Shown here piece by piece: positions 10,947 through 22,956 of a stretch of DNA of 64,000 nt. Location: NCBI GenBank assembly GCA_949752795.1, contig CATKHW010000286.1:248001-312000 (forward strand). Reading direction: 5' to 3'. Every line of letters begins with the position of its first letter. Position 1 is the first letter of the stretch. Made by a program: the position numbers and the translations under genes. The notes beneath the pieces were generated by a model that was not told the origin of the DNA, ran no database searches, and saw only the letters and a list, made by a program, of their open reading frames with translations. The DNA comes from Hyperoodon ampullatus. Taxonomy: Eukaryota > Chordata > Mammalia > Artiodactyla > Ziphiidae.

Positions 10947-11486
10947 TACTAATTATTTCTTTCTACTTTTTCTCACTGTTATTCTGAGCCGGGTGGATGA
11001 AAGGCTCTTGGTGCTGCAGCCAGGAGTTAGTGCTGTGCCTCTGAAGTGGGAGAGCCAACTTCAGGACACGGGTCCACAAGAGACCTCCCAGCTCCACATA
11101 ATATCAAGCAGCGAAAATCTCCCAGGGATCTCCATCTCAACACCAGCACCCAGCTTCAGTCAACGACCAGCAAGCTACAGTGCTGGTCACCCTATGCCAA
11201 GCAACTAGCAAGGCAGGAACACAACCCCACCCATTAGCAGAGAGGATACCTAAAAACATAATAAGGCCACAGGCACCCCAAAACACACCACCAGACGTGG
11301 ACCTGTCCACCAGAAAGACAAGATCGAGCTTCAACCACCAGAACACAGGCATTAGTCCCCCCCACCAGGAAGCCTACACAACCTACTGAAACAACCTTAG
11401 CCACGGGGGACAGACACCAAAAACAACGGGAACTACGAATCTGCAGCCTGCAAAAAGGAGACCCCAAACACAGTAACATAAGCAAA

Positions 11487-12401
11487 ATGAGAAAGCAGAA
11501 AAACACACAGCAGGTGAAGGAGCAAGATAAAAACGTACCAGACCTAACAAATGAAGAGGTAATAGGCAGTCTACCTGAAAAAGAATTCAGAATAATGATG
11601 GTAAAGCTGATCCAAGATTCTATTTCCCAGATCCAAAATCTTGGAAATAGAATAGACAATATGCAAGAAACAGTTAACAAGGACCTAGAAGAACTAAAGA
11701 TGAATCAAGCATCGATTAAAAACACAATAAATGAAATGAAAAATACTCTAGATGGGATCAATAGCAGAATAACTGAGGCAGAAGAACGGATAAGTGAAGT
11801 GGAAGATAAAATAGTGGAAATAACTGATGCAGAGAAAAATAAAGAAAAAAGAATGAAAAGAACAGAGGACAGTCTCAGAGACCTCTGGGACAACATTAAA
11901 CGCACCAACATTCGAATTATAGGGGTTCCAGAAGAAGAAGAGAAAAAGAAAGGGACTGAGAAAATATTTGAAGAGATTATAGTTGAAAACTTCCCTAATA
12001 TGGGAAAGGAAATAGTTAATCAAGTCCAGGAGGCACAGAGAGTCCCATACAGAATAAATCCAAGAAGAAATACGCCAAGACACATATTAATCAAACTGTC
12101 AAAAATTAAACACAAAGAAATCATATTAAAAGCAGCAAGGGAAAAACAACAAATAACACACAAGGGAATCCCCATCAGGTTAACAGCTGATCTCTCAGCA
12201 GAAACTCTACAAGCCAGAAGGGAGTGGCAGGACATAATTAAAGTGATGAAGGAGAGAAACCTGCAACCAAGATTACTCTACCCAGCAAGGATCTCATTCA
12301 GATTTGATGGAGAAATTAAAACGTTTACAGACAAGCAAAAGCTGAGAGAGTTCAGCACCACCAAACCAGCTTTACAACAAATGCTAAAGGAACTTCTCTA
12401 G
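11487..12401 (+). CDS. ORF1: L1 ORF1p, RNA-binding chaperone, intact
   Basis: A 304-residue protein. L1 ORF1p is a trimeric nucleic-acid-binding chaperone that coats L1 RNA in cytoplasmic ribonucleoprotein particles. Residues ~35-135 are heptad-rich and charged ([15 protein letters not shown] and [14 protein letters not shown]), the coiled coil that makes the trimer. Residues ~139-225 are the RRM-like domain, starting at [11 protein letters not shown]. The C-terminal domain holds the family hallmark [17 protein letters not shown] from R231 and runs to the end. The start ATG follows agcaaa and is the first in this frame that gives the whole protein. Human ORF1p is 338 residues; the difference lies mainly at the two ends, both variable in the family. 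Stop to ORF2 start is 58 bp, the usual arrangement for low-level ORF2 translation. No disabling change seen. Confidence 0.96.
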   Translation: MRKQKNTQQVKEQDKNVPDLTNEEVIGSLPEKEFRIMMVKLIQDSISQIQNLGNRIDNMQETVNKDLEELKMNQASIKNTINEMKNTLDGINSRITEAEERISEVEDKIVEITDAEKNKEKRMKRTEDSLRDLWDNIKRTNIRIIGVPEEEEKKKGTEKIFEEIIVENFPNMGKEIVNQVQEAQRVPYRINPRRNTPRHILIKLSKIKHKEIILKAAREKQQITHKGIPIRLTADLSAETLQARREWQDIIKVMKERNLQPRLLYPARISFRFDGEIKTFTDKQKLREFSTTKPALQQMLKELL

Positions 12402-12459
12402 GCAAGAAACACAACAGAAGGACTATACCTACAATAACGAACCCAAAGCCATTAAGGAA

Positions 12460-15400
12460 ATGGGAATAGGAACATACATATCAATAATTACCTTAAATGT
12501 AAATGGACTAAATGCTCCCACCAAAAGACACAGATTGGCCGAATGGATACAAAAACAAGACCCATATATATGCTGTCTACAAGAGACCCACTTCAGACCT
12601 AGAGACACATACAGATTGAAAGTAAGGGGATGGAAAAAGATATTCCATGCAAATGGAAATCAAAAGAAAGCTGGAGTAGCAATTCTTATATCAGACAAAA
12701 TAGACTTTAAAATAAAGACTATTAGAAGAGACAAAGAAGGACACTACATAACGATAAAGGGATCGATCCAAGAAGAAGATATAACAATTGTAAATATTTA
12801 TGCACCCAACATAGGAGCACCTCAATACATAAGGCAAATACTAACAGCCATAAAAGGGGAAATCGACAGTAACACAATCATAGTAGGGGACTTTAACACC
12901 CCACTTTCACCAATGGACAGATCATCCAAAATGAAAATAAATAAGGAAACACAAGCTTTAAATGATACATTAAACAAGATGGACTTAATTGATATTTATA
13001 GGACATTCCACCCAAAAACAACAGAATACACATTTTTCTCAAGTGCTCATGGAACATTCTCCAGGATAGATCATATCTTGGGTCACAAATCAAGCCTTGG
13101 TAAATTTAAGAAAATTGAAATTGTATCAAGTATCTTTTCCGACCACAATGCTATGAGACTAGACATCAATTACAGGAAAAGATCTGTAAAAAATACAAAC
13201 ACATGGAGGCTAAACAATACACTGCTCAATAATGAAGTGATCACTGAAGAAATCAAAGAGGAAATTAAGAAATACTTAGAAACAAATGACAATGGAGACA
13301 CGACGACCCAAAACCTATGGGACGCAGCAAAAGCAGTTCTAAGGGGGAAGTTTATAGCAATACAATCCCACCTTAAGAAACAGGAAACATTTCGAGTAAA
13401 CAACCTGACCCTGCACCTAAAGCAATTAGAGAAAGAAGAACAAAAAACCCCCAAAGTTAGCAGAAGGAAAGAAATCATAAAGATCAGATCAGAAATAAAT
13501 GAAAAAGAAATGAAGGAAACGATAGCAAAGATCAACCAAACTAAAAGCTGGTTCTTTGAGAAGATAAACAAAATTGACAAACCATTAGCCAGACTCATCA
13601 AGAAAAGAAGGGAGAAGACTCAAATCAATAGAATTAGAAATGAAAAAGGAGAAGTAACAACTGACACTGCAGAAATACAAAAGATCATGAGAGATTACTA
13701 TAAGCAACTCTATGCCAATAAAATGGACAACCTGGAAGAAATGGACAAATTCTTAGAAATGCACAACCTACCAAGACTGACTCAGGAAGAAATAGAAAAT
13801 ATGAATAGACCAATCACAAGCACTGAAATTGAAACTGTGATTAAAAATCTTCCATCAAACAAAAGCCCAGGACCAGATGGCTTCACAGGCGAATTCTATA
13901 AAACATTTAGAGAAGAGCTAACACCCATCCTTCTCAAACTCTTCCAAACAATATCAGAGGAAGGAACACTCCCAAACTCATTCTACGAGGCCACCATCAC
14001 CTTGATACCAAAACCAGGCAAGGATGTCACAAAGAAAGAAAACTACAGGCCAATATCACTGATGAACATAGATGCAAAAATCCTCAACAAAATACTAGCA
14101 AACAGAATCCAACAGCACATTAAAAGGATCATACACCATGATCAAGTGGGGTTTATTCCAGGAATGCAAGGATTCTTCAATATACGCAAATCAATCAATG
14201 TGATACACCATATTAACAAGTTGAAGGAGAAAAACCATATGATCATCTCAATAGATGCAGAGAAAGCTTTCGACAAAATTCAACACCCATTTATGATAAA
14301 AACCCTGCAGAAAGTAGGCATAGAGGGAACTTTCCTCAACATAATAAAGGCCATATATGACAAACCCACAGCCAACATTGTCCTCAATGGTGAAAAACTG
14401 AAACCATTTCCACTAAGATCAGGAACAAGACAAGGCTGCCCACTCCCACCACTCTTATTCAACATAGTTTTGGAAGTTTTAGCCACAGCAATCAGAGAAG
14501 AAAAGGAAATAAAAGGAATCCAAATTGGAAAAGAAGAAGTAAAGCTGTCACTGTTTGCAGATGACATGATACTATACATAGAGAATCCTAAAGATGCTAC
14601 CGAAAAACTACTAGAGCTAATCAATGAATTTGGTAAAGTAGCAGGATACAAAATTAATGCACAGAAATCTCTGGCATTCCTGTACACTAATGATGAAAAA
14701 TCTGAAAATGAAATCAAGAAAACACTCCCATTTACCATTGCAACAAAAAGAATAAAATATCTAGGAATAAACCTACCTAAGGAGACAAAAGACCTGTATG
14801 CAGAAAATTATAAGACACTGATGAAAGAAATTAAAGATGATATAAATAGATGGAGAGATATACCATGCTCCTGGATTGGAAGAATCAATATTGTGAAAAT
14901 GACTCTACTACCCAAAGCAATCTACAGATTCAATGCAATCCCTATCAAACTACCACTGGCATTTTTCACAGAAGTAGAACAAAAAATTTCAAAATTTGTT
15001 TGGAAAAACAAAAGACCCCGAATAGCCAAAGCAATCTTGAGAACGAAAAACGGAGCTGGAGGAATCAGGCTGCCTGACTTCAGACTATACTACAAAGCTA
15101 CAGTAATTAAGACAGTGTGGTACTGGCATAAAAACAGAAAGATAGATCAGTGGATCAGGATAGAAAGCCCAGAGATAAACCCACGCACATATGGCCAACT
15201 TATCTTTGATAAAGGAGGCAGGAATGTACAGTGGAGAAAGGACAGCCTCTTCAATAAGTGGTGCTGGGAAAACTGGACAGGGACATGTAAAAGTATGAGA
15301 TTAGATCATTCCCTAACACCATACACAAAAATAAGCTCAAAATGGATTAAAGACCTAAATGTAAGGCCAGACACCATCAAACTCTTAGAGGAAAACATAG

Positions 15401-16278
15401 GTAGAACACTCTATGACATAAATCACAGCAAGATCCTTTTGGACCCACCTCCTAGAGAAATGGAAATAAAAACAAAGATAAACAAATGGGACCTAATGAA
15501 ACTTCAAAGCTTTTGCACAGCAAAGGAAACCATAAACAAGACCAAAAGACAACCCTCAGAATGGGAGAAAGTATTTGCAAATGAAGCAACTGACAAAGGA
15601 TTAATCTCCAAAATTTATAAACAGCTCATGCAGCTCAATAGCAAAAAAACAAACAACCCAATCCAAAAATGGGCAGAAGACTTAAATAGGCATTTCTCCA
15701 AAGAAGATATACAGACTGCCAACAAACACATGAAAGAATGCTCAACATCATTAATCATTAGAGAAATGCAAATCAAAACTACAATGAGATATCATCTCAC
15801 ACCAGTCAGAATGGCCATCATCAAGAAATCTAGAAACAATAAATGCTGGAGAGGGTGTGGAGAAAAGGGAACACTCTTGCACTGCTGGTGGGAATGTGAA
15901 TTGGTACAGCCACTATGGAGAACAGTATGGAGGTTCCTTAAAAAACTAAAAATAGAACTACCATATGACCCAGCAATCCCACTACTAGGCATATACCCTG
16001 AGAAAACCATAATTCAAAAAGAGACATGTACCAAAATGTTCATTGCAGCTCTATTCACAATAGCCCGGAGCTGGAAACAACCTAAGTGTCCATCATCGGA
16101 TGAATGGATAAAGAAGATGTGGCACATATATACAATGGAATATTACTCAGCCATAAAAAGGAACGAAACTGAGCTATTTGTAATGAGGTGGATAGACCTA
16201 GAGTCTGTCATACAGAGTGAAGTAAGTCAGAAAGAGAAAGACAAATACCGTATGCTAACACATATATATGGAATTTAA
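12460..16278 (+). CDS. ORF2: L1 ORF2p, endonuclease and reverse transcriptase, full length
   Basis: A 1272-residue protein, about the length of human ORF2p (1275). It nicks target DNA and primes reverse transcription of L1 RNA from the nick. N-terminal APE-like endonuclease: LNVNG near residue 13, QETH with E42, GDFN with D144 and N146, SRIDH, and SDHNA with H229. Reverse transcriptase: palm motif A around [10 protein letters not shown], motif [11 protein letters not shown] (655-664), and catalytic FADD at 699-702. The C-terminal cysteine motif is complete: C1129, C1133, H1141, C1142, C1146. The oddity is P663 (codon 14446-14448), where L1 and most reverse transcriptases have serine in the QGCPLSP context; a single T-to-C change would explain it. 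This may lower or abolish polymerase activity even though the frame is open. Everything else looks functional by eye. Confidence 0.96.
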   Translation: MGIGTYISIITLNVNGLNAPTKRHRLAEWIQKQDPYICCLQETHFRPRDTYRLKVRGWKKIFHANGNQKKAGVAILISDKIDFKIKTIRRDKEGHYITIKGSIQEEDITIVNIYAPNIGAPQYIRQILTAIKGEIDSNTIIVGDFNTPLSPMDRSSKMKINKETQALNDTLNKMDLIDIYRTFHPKTTEYTFFSSAHGTFSRIDHILGHKSSLGKFKKIEIVSSIFSDHNAMRLDINYRKRSVKNTNTWRLNNTLLNNEVITEEIKEEIKKYLETNDNGDTTTQNLWDAAKAVLRGKFIAIQSHLKKQETFRVNNLTLHLKQLEKEEQKTPKVSRRKEIIKIRSEINEKEMKETIAKINQTKSWFFEKINKIDKPLARLIKKRREKTQINRIRNEKGEVTTDTAEIQKIMRDYYKQLYANKMDNLEEMDKFLEMHNLPRLTQEEIENMNRPITSTEIETVIKNLPSNKSPGPDGFTGEFYKTFREELTPILLKLFQTISEEGTLPNSFYEATITLIPKPGKDVTKKENYRPISLMNIDAKILNKILANRIQQHIKRIIHHDQVGFIPGMQGFFNIRKSINVIHHINKLKEKNHMIISIDAEKAFDKIQHPFMIKTLQKVGIEGTFLNIIKAIYDKPTANIVLNGEKLKPFPLRSGTRQGCPLPPLLFNIVLEVLATAIREEKEIKGIQIGKEEVKLSLFADDMILYIENPKDATEKLLELINEFGKVAGYKINAQKSLAFLYTNDEKSENEIKKTLPFTIATKRIKYLGINLPKETKDLYAENYKTLMKEIKDDINRWRDIPCSWIGRINIVKMTLLPKAIYRFNAIPIKLPLAFFTEVEQKISKFVWKNKRPRIAKAILRTKNGAGGIRLPDFRLYYKATVIKTVWYWHKNRKIDQWIRIESPEINPRTYGQLIFDKGGRNVQWRKDSLFNKWCWENWTGTCKSMRLDHSLTPYTKISSKWIKDLNVRPDTIKLLEENIGRTLYDINHSKILLDPPPREMEIKTKINKWDLMKLQSFCTAKETINKTKRQPSEWEKVFANEATDKGLISKIYKQLMQLNSKKTNNPIQKWAEDLNRHFSKEDIQTANKHMKECSTSLIIREMQIKTTMRYHLTPVRMAIIKKSRNNKCWRGCGEKGTLLHCWWECELVQPLWRTVWRFLKKLKIELPYDPAIPLLGIYPEKTIIQKETCTKMFIAALFTIARSWKQPKCPSSDEWIKKMWHIYTMEYYSAIKRNETELFVMRWIDLESVIQSEVSQKEKDKYRMLTHIYGI

Positions 16279-16601
16279 AAAAAAAAAATGTCATGAAGAA
16301 CCTAGGGGTAAAACGGGAACAAAGACACAGACCTACTTGAGAATGGACTTGAGGATATGGGGAAGGGGAAGGGTAAGCTGTGACAAAGGGAAAGAGAGGC
16401 ATGGACATATATACACTACAAAACGTAAGGTAGATAGATAGTGGGAAGCAGCCACAGAGCACAGGGAGATCAGCTCGGTGCTTTGTGACCGCCTGGAGGG
16501 GTGGGATGGGGAGGGTGGGAGGGAGGGAGATGCATGAGGGAGGGGATGTGGGAACAGATGTATATGTATGACTGATTCACTTTGTTATAAAGCAGAAACT
16601 A

Positions 16602-16603
<2 letters not shown>
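16279..16603 (+). other. L1 3' UTR
   Basis: About 325 bases from the ORF2 stop to the tail. It opens with an A run, carries a G-rich stretch, and ends with tttgttataaagcagaaact before the tail, a 3' end that looks to me like cetartiodactyl L1. It should contain the RNA end from which ORF2p starts copying. Confidence 0.85.
16495..16545 (+). other. G-rich stretch with quadruplex potential
   Basis: Many runs of three or more G separated by one to four bases (ggggtgggatggggagggtg and onward) on the L1 sense strand. G-rich 3' UTR tracts are a recurrent mammalian L1 feature; quadruplex folding is inferred from run spacing. Confidence 0.7.

Positions 16604-16606
<3 letters not shown>
16601..16606 (+). 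terminator. L1 polyadenylation signal
   Basis: aataaa lies at the junction of the 3' UTR and the tail, the standard end-processing signal of L1. It overlaps the beginning of the A run. Confidence 0.7.

Positions 16607-16629
<23 letters not shown>
16604..16629 (+). other. L1 poly(A) tail
   Basis: A pure run of A. The boundary with the downstream duplication is ambiguous by up to three bases, because that duplication itself starts with aaa. Lack of interruptions suggests recent insertion. Confidence 0.9.
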
Positions 16630-16634
<5 letters not shown>

Positions 16635-16642
16635 TGATTCCA
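16630..16642. repeat. Target-site duplication, 3' copy
   Basis: aaaggtgattcca, identical to the copy ahead of the L1. The satellite continues with acgtacctcttg, giving an uninterrupted monomer when the L1 and one copy are set aside. Confidence 0.92.
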
Positions 16643-17749
16643 ACGTACCTCTTGAACTCTGTTTCCTGCTATTCTGCCTCGCTTTCAATTCCGCCTCGTT
16701 GCCTTCCCCTAACAGATTTTTGGACGATAGTTCTCCTTTATTGCTCTGCCAGTTTGTGAATTGCTGTGCCCTTGAGCTCCATTTTTCAATTCGTTTTTTG
16801 TGAGCTGACCGCAAGTCCAAAATTTTGGTTCAGGACCTATATTCGTTCCCAGTGGGTGGCTGAGACTTTGGTTAATTCTTCTTCCTGCCGGGAAATTACA
16901 GTGATATATGCCCGTCCAAATGCCTAACAGCTACTCTCTCATTGGTTCTCCCTCTTCCCTTTCATCCTCTGCCAAATTGGAAACCTGTGCGAACCAGGAG
17001 GTTAAAGGGGCTGTCTCTCCAAGTTGGGAGGTTGATAGTAAAGCAGATGGAAAGTCAAACCGGAGCACCAGGAGAGGGACTATTCGTTGAGTTTTAGAAA
17101 CCTTTCGTATTCACAGTGTGTCCGTTCTCTAGGTTTCCCGTACATGTTATAGCTGTAGTAATATTCCCTTCAACCTGGAGAGTTGGGACCCATGGAATGG
17201 GTGCCATGCATTATTGTTTTAAAGGTTCTGCATTTGCTCACCCAATCTCACCAAACGTCTCAGTCCAAAGTGTCCCTCCTTATGGCACATCCAGCTGTCA
17301 TTGTAGATAGGAGCATTCCAGGGTTCATCAGAGACCCTGAAGGAATTGTAAAGAATTTCCCAGTTTTTTTGTTTTGTTTTTGAAATTCCTTTTTATAGTG
17401 GGTTTGAGCTGATTCTCGCTGCCATGTTTATGCCAGTCTAGACACACTTGATTCCCTTACGGAGACATATCAATACATAGGTTTTAAGATTCTTACTAGT
17501 CAGATATATTCCTCTGCGGGTAATATGGGGTTTTGAGTCCCTTTCACTGAGGAAGGTGTAGGTCTTGTCTATTCCATAGTTGGTTTTTGGAAGGGTACCT
17601 GTGCTTATATCAAACTCTGGTTTTATGCATGACCCCACCTCTCCTTCCCCCTTAAGCAGGCATAAGAGTGTTTTCTAAATGTGAGACACTGTTCTCTTTC
17701 CTAACTCAGTTCAAGTGTAGCCATGTTTACAGGATCTTCATAAGTGATA
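16643..17749. repeat. Satellite monomer M6, right part (class B)
   Basis: Continues M6 after the L1. All class B sites are present: gaactctg, caattccgcc, cccctaacag, attgctctgcc and gttttaaagg. Private changes include ccaaacgtctcagtccaaag near 17250 and tatggcacatcc near 17281. Confidence 0.92.
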
Positions 17750-19486
17750 CCTTATGATAAGTTTATTTTTCTGTGTACTTATTTCACTTAGAATCATCGT
17801 ACCTGAATCCACCCATTTTGCTGCTACTGGTCTTATGACATTGATTTCATGGCTGAGGGATATTCCATCGTATGTAAGTACCACAATTTTTTGAACCATT
17901 TTTATATTTCCTGGGATATTAAGGTGTACCCAAGTTGAGGTCCTTGTAAGCAGTGCAGCCCTAAATTTTGGGGTGGCTCTGTCTTATTGATTTTCAGAAT
18001 TCCCAAGGTATATTTCCTAGACTGGAAGTGCCCTTGGCTCTTTAGCTCTGTTCTTTACTTGTTTTAGGGAACACAATATACACCTCCAGAGTGGCAGTGG
18101 GCAATTTACATCCCGCCCATCAGCATAACAAGGCTCCCTGTTCTCCAGGGCCTGTCCTGCCTTTCTGGTTTTTACACATTTTGTGGATGTCCCTTTTGAC
18201 CGGTGGGAAGTGATACTTCTTTGTAGTGCAGATTTGCATTGCCCGCTTGCTTGCTTGGCCAAAAAGGGCGTATGCGTTTTCTCCTGAATATATTCAGGAG
18301 AAAACGCATACGCCCTTTTTGGCCAAGTGCATCATTGTCGAAGTTGTGCCCCTCTTCCTGTGCTTTAAAGGCGATTCCAACGTACCTCTTGAAATCTGTT
18401 TCCTGCTATTCTGCCTCGCTTTCAAGTCCGCCTCGCTGCCTTCCCTCAACAGATTTTTGGACGATAGTTGTCCTTTATTACTCGGCCAGTTTGTGAATTG
18501 CTGTGACACTGAGCTCCATTTTTCAACTCGTTTTTTGTGAGCTGACCGCAAGTCCAGAATTTTGGTTCAGGACCTATGCTGGTTCCCGGTGGTGGGCTGA
18601 GACTTTGGTGAATTCTTCTTCCTGCCGGGAAGTTAGAGTGATATGTGCCCGTTCAAATGCCTAACAGCTACTCTCTCATTGGTTCTCCCTCTTCCCTTTC
18701 ATCCTCTGCCAAATTGGAAACCTGTGCGAACCAGGAGGTTAAAGGGGCTGTCTCTCCAAGTTGGGAGATTGATAGTAAAGCAGATGGAAAGTCAAACTGG
18801 AGCACCAGGAGAGGGACTATTCGTTGAGTTTTAGAAACCTTTCGTATTCACAGTGTGTCCGTTCTCTAGGTTTCCCGTACATGTTATAACTGTAGTAATA
18901 TTCCCTTCAACCTGGAGAGTTGGGACCCATGGAATAGGTGCCATGCATTATTGCTTTAAAGGGTCTGCATTTGTTCACCCAATCTCACCAATCGTCTCAG
19001 TCCCAAGTGTCCAGCCTTATGCCACATCCAGCTGTCGTTGTAGATAGGGTCATTCCAGGTTTCATCAGAGACCCTGAAGGAATTGTAAAGAATTTCCCAG
19101 TTTTTTTGTTTTGTTTTTGAAATTCCTTTTTATAGTGGGTTTGAGCTGATTCTCGCTGCCATGTTTATGCCAGTCTAGACACACTTAATTCCCTTATGGA
19201 GATAAATCAATACATAGGTTTTAAGATTCTTACTAGTCTGATATATTCCTCTGCGGGAAATATGGGGTTTTGAGTCCCTTTCACTGAGGAAGGTGTAGGT
19301 CTTCTCTATTCCATAGTTGGTTTTTGGAACGGTACCTGTGCTTATATCAAACTCTGGTTTTATGCATCACCCCACCTCTCCTTCCCCCTTAAGCAGGCAT
19401 AAGAGTGTTTTCTAAATGTGAGACACTGTTCTTTTTCCTAACTCAGTTCAAGTGCAGCCATGTTTATAGGATCTTCATAAGTGATA
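17750..19486. repeat. Satellite monomer M7, class A
   Basis: Class A with the tcagaattccc 5' variant. A two-base deletion (tgtgtacttatt) near 17775 explains the 1737-bp length, and a CpG is lost at tcgtatgtaag. The 3' end has the catttgttcaccc variant shared with M8, M13 and M18. Confidence 0.92.
18254..18327. repeat. Perfect 74-bp palindrome in M7
   Basis: Centre between 18290 and 18291. Both 37-bp arms pair fully and are identical to the perfect copy in M3. Confidence 0.95.
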
Positions 19487-21225
19487 TCTTATGATAAGTT
19501 TCTTTTTCTGTGTGACTTATTTCACTTAGAATCATCGTACCTGAATCCACCCATTTTGCTGCTACTGGTCTTATGACATTGATTTCATGGCTGAGGGATA
19601 TTCCATCGTACGTAAGTACCACAATTTTTTGAACCATTTTTATATTTCCTGGGATACTTAAGGTGTATCCAAGTTGAGGTCCTTGTAAGCAGTGCAGCCC
19701 TAAATTTTGGGGTGGCTCTGTCTTACTGAATTTCAGTTTTCCCAAGGTATATTCCCTAGACTGGAAGTGTCCTTGGCTCTGTAGCTCTGTTGTTTACTTG
19801 TTTTAGGGAACACAATGCACTCCTCCAGAGAGGCAGTTTGCAATTTACATCCCGCCCATCAGCATAACAAGGCTCCCTGTTCTCCAGGGCCTGTCTTGCC
19901 TTTCTGTTTTTTACACATTTTGTGGATGTCCCTTTTGACAGGTGGGAAGTGATACTTCTTTGTAGTGCAGATTTGCATTGCCCGCTTGCTTGCTTGGCCA
20001 AAAAGGGCGTATGCGTTTTCTCCTGAATATATTCAGGAGAACACGCATACGCCCTTTTTGGCCAAGTGCATCATTGTCGAAGTTGTGACCCTCTTCCTGT
20101 GCTTTAAAGGCGATTCCAACGTACCTCTTGAAATCTGTTTCCTGCTATTCTGCCTCGCTTTCAAGTCCGCCTCGCTGCCTTCCCTCAACAGATTTTTGGA
20201 CGATAGTTGTCCTTTATTACTCAGCCAGTTTGTGAATTGCTGTGACACTGAGCTCCATTTTTCAACTCGTTTTTTGTGAGCTGACCGCAAGTCCAGAATT
20301 TTGGTTCAGGACCTATGCTGGTTCCCGGTGGTGGGCTGAGACTTTGGTTAATTCTTCTTCCTGCCGGGAAGTTAGAGTGATATGTGCCCGTTCAAATGCC
20401 TAACAGCTACTCTCTCATTGGTTCTCCCTCTTCCCTTTCATCCTCTGCCAAATTGGAAACCTGTGCGAACCAGGAGGTTAAAGGGGCTGTCTCTCCAAGT
20501 TGGGAGATTGATAGTAAAGCAGATGGAAAGTCAAACCGGAGCACCAGGAGAGGGACAATTCGTTGAGTTTTAGAAACCTTTCGTATTCACAGTGTGTCCG
20601 TTCTCTAAGTTTCCCGTACATGTTATAACTGTAGTAATATTCCCTTCAACCTGGAGAGTTGGGACCCATGGAATAGGTGTCATGCATTATTGCTTTAAAG
20701 GGTCTGCATTTGTTCACCCAATCTCACCAATCGTCTCAGTCCCAAGTGTCCAGCCTTATGCAACATCCAGCTGTCGTTGTAGATAGGGTCATTCCAGGTT
20801 TCATCAGAGACCCTGAAGGAATTGTAAAGAATTTCCCAGTTTTTTTGTTTTGTTTTTGAAATTCCTTTTTATAGTGGGTTTGAGCTGATTCTCGCTGCCA
20901 TGTTTATGCCAGTCTAGACACACTTAATTCCCTTATGGAGATATATCAATACATAGGTTTTAAGATTCTTACTAGTCTGATATATTCCTCTGCGGGAAAT
21001 ATGGGGTTTTGAGTCCCTTTCACTGAGGAAGGTGTAGGTCTTGTCTATTCCATAGTTGGTTTTTGGAACGGTACCTGTGCTTATATCAAACTCTGGTTTT
21101 ATGCATCACCCCACCTCTCCTTCCCCCTTAAGCAGGCATAAGAGTGTTTTCTAAATGTGAGACACTGTTCTCTTTCCTAACTCAGTTCAAGTGTAGCCAT
21201 GTTTATAGGATCTTCATAAGTGATA
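19487..21225. repeat. Satellite monomer M8, class A
   Basis: Class A with the ggtgtatccaag 5' variant. It has gttgtgaccctc near 20084, shared with M19 and M22. Palindrome 19993-20066 has one mismatch (gagaacacgc in the right arm). Confidence 0.92.
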
Positions 21226-22956
21226 TCTTATGATAAGTTTCTTTTTCTGTGTGACCTATTTCACTTAGAATCATCGTACCTGAATCCACCCATTTTGCTG
21301 CTACTGGTCTTATGACATTGATTTCATGGCTGAGGGATATTCCATCGTACGTAAGTACCACAATTTTTTGAACCATTTTTATATTTCCTGGGATACTTAA
21401 GGTGTAACCAAGTTGAGGTCCTTGTAAGCAGTGCAGCCCTAAATTTTGGGGTGGCTCTGTCTTATTGATTTTCAGTTTTCCCAAGGTATATTCCCTAGAC
21501 TGGAAGTGCCCTTGGCTCTGTTGTTTACTTGTTTTAGGGAACACAATGCACTCCTCCAGAGAGGCAGTTGGCAATTTACATCCCGCCCATCAGCGTAACA
21601 AGGCTCCCTGTTCTCCAGGGCCTGTCTTGCCTTTCTGGTTTTTACACATTTTGTGGATGTCCCTTTTGACCGGTGGGAAGTGACACTTCTTAGTAGTGCA
21701 GATTTGCATTGCCCGCTTGCTTGCTTGGCCAAAAAGGGCGTATGCGTTTTCTCCTGAATATATTCAGGAGAAAACGCATACGCCCTTTTTGGCCAAGTGC
21801 ATCATTGTCGAAGTTGTGCCCCTCTTCCTGTGCTTTAAAGGTGATTCCAACGTACCTCTTGAACTCTGTTTCCTGCTATTCTGCCTCGCTTTCAATTCCA
21901 CCTCGTTGCCTTCCCCTAACAGATTTTTGGACGATAGTTCTCCTTTATTGCTCTGCCAGTTTGTGAATTGCTGTGCCCTTGAGTTCCATTTTTCAATTCG
22001 TTTTTTGTGAGCTGACCGCAAGTCCAAAATTTTGGTTCAGGACCTATACTGGTTCCCAGTGGGTGGCTGAGAGTTTGGTTAATTCTTCTTACTGCCGGGA
22101 AATTACAGTGATATATGCCCGTCCAAATGCCTAACAGCTACTCTCTCATTGGTTCTCCCTCTTCCCTTTCATCCTCTGCCAAATTGGCAACCTGTGCGAA
22201 CCAGGAGGTTAAAGGGGCTGTCTCTCCAAGTTGGGAGGTTGATAGTAAAGCAGATGGAAAGTCAAACCGGAGCACCAGGAGAGGGACTATTCGTTGAGTT
22301 TTAGAAACCTTTCGTATTCACAGTGTGTCCGTTCTCTAGGTTTCCCGTACATGTTATTGCTGTAGTAATATTCCCTTCAACCTGGAGAGTTGGGACCCAT
22401 GGAATGGGTGCCATGCATTATTGTTTTAAAGGGTCTGCATTTGCTCACCCAATCTCACCAATCGTCTCAGTCCCAAGTGTCCCACCTTATGCCACATCCA
22501 GCTGTCATTGTAGATAGGATCATTCCAGGGTTCATCAGAGACCCTGAAGGAATTGTAAAGAATTTCCCAGTTTTTTTGTTTTGTTTTTGAAATTCCTTTT
22601 TATAGTGGGTTTGAGCTGATTCTCGCTGCCATGTTCATTCCAGTCTAGACACACTTGATTCCCTTACGGAGACATATCTATACATAGGTTTTAAGATTCT
22701 TACTAGTCAGATATATTCCTCTGCGGGTAATATGGGGTTTTGAGTCCCTTTCACTGAGGAAGGTGTAGGTCTTGTCTATTCCATAGTTGGTTTTTGGAAG
22801 GGTACCTGTGCTTATATCAAACTCTGGTTTTATGCATGACCCCACCTCTCCTTCCCCCTTAAGCAGGCATAAGAGTGTTTTCTAAATGTGAGACACTGTT
22901 CTCTTTCCTAAATCAGTTCAAGTGTAGCCATGCTTACAGGATCTTCATAAGTGATA
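21226..22956. repeat. Satellite monomer M9, A-to-B mosaic with 8-bp deletion
   Basis: A-class to about 21600, with the cagcgtaac marker found only here and in M14; B-class from tgacacttcttag (21680) onward. It lacks the 8 bases tagctctg near 21516, between direct ctctg repeats, making it the shortest unit (1731 bp). Confidence 0.92.
21724..21797. repeat. Perfect 74-bp palindrome in M9
   Basis: Centre between 21760 and 21761. Although the downstream part of M9 is class B, this palindrome has the A-type tatgcg/cgcata pair in both arms, so the A/B switch around it is not a single clean break. Confidence 0.95.

Larger units (their letters stand above)
9324..11486 (+). promoter_or_regulatory. L1 5' UTR with internal promoter
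   Basis: A 2163-bp leader, about twice the length of the human L1 5' UTR. The first ~900 bp are GC-rich and CpG-bearing (for example 9740-9900 and 10030-10090). Three ~75-bp tandem units follow at 10222-10433, then an AT-rich patch, a long pyrimidine tract (10603-10946) and about 500 bp leading to ORF1. In L1 this region acts as an internal RNA polymerase II promoter; that role is known for the family and not shown here. Open frames inside it look incidental. Confidence 0.8.
9324..16629 (+). mobile_element. L1: Full-length LINE-1 retrotransposon, both ORFs intact
   Basis: A 7306-bp non-LTR retrotransposon in the order 5' UTR (9324-11486), ORF1 (11487-12401), 58-bp spacer, ORF2 (12460-16278), 3' UTR and a pure tail of about 26 A. 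Perfect 13-bp duplications flank it, and the satellite resumes exactly after it. It starts at a typical L1 5' end (ggggagccgg then aagatggcgg), so it is not 5'-truncated as most copies are. Neither ORF has a stop or frameshift. Intact frames, a pure tail and identical duplications indicate a young insertion, possibly polymorphic. L1 proteins act in cis on their own RNA: ORF1p packages it, and ORF2p nicks the target and copies the RNA into DNA. Activity is unproven because of one suspicious RT substitution (see ORF2). Confidence 0.97.

Noticed and set aside
10501..11208. 235-codon open frame in the L1 5' UTR
   Set aside because: Mostly Ser/Pro/Leu/Phe from the polypyrimidine tract; a stop-poor composition artefact, as are the Lys/Glu/Gly-rich frames on the other strand.
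11234..11680. Antisense 148-codon open frame over the start of ORF1
   Set aside because: Shadow of the A-rich ORF1 sense strand; hydrophobic low-complexity product with no known family.
16643..17749. 3' transduction by the L1 (sequence after the tail carried from elsewhere)
   Set aside because: The second duplication copy follows the poly(A) directly and the satellite continues in register, so no extra DNA was carried in.
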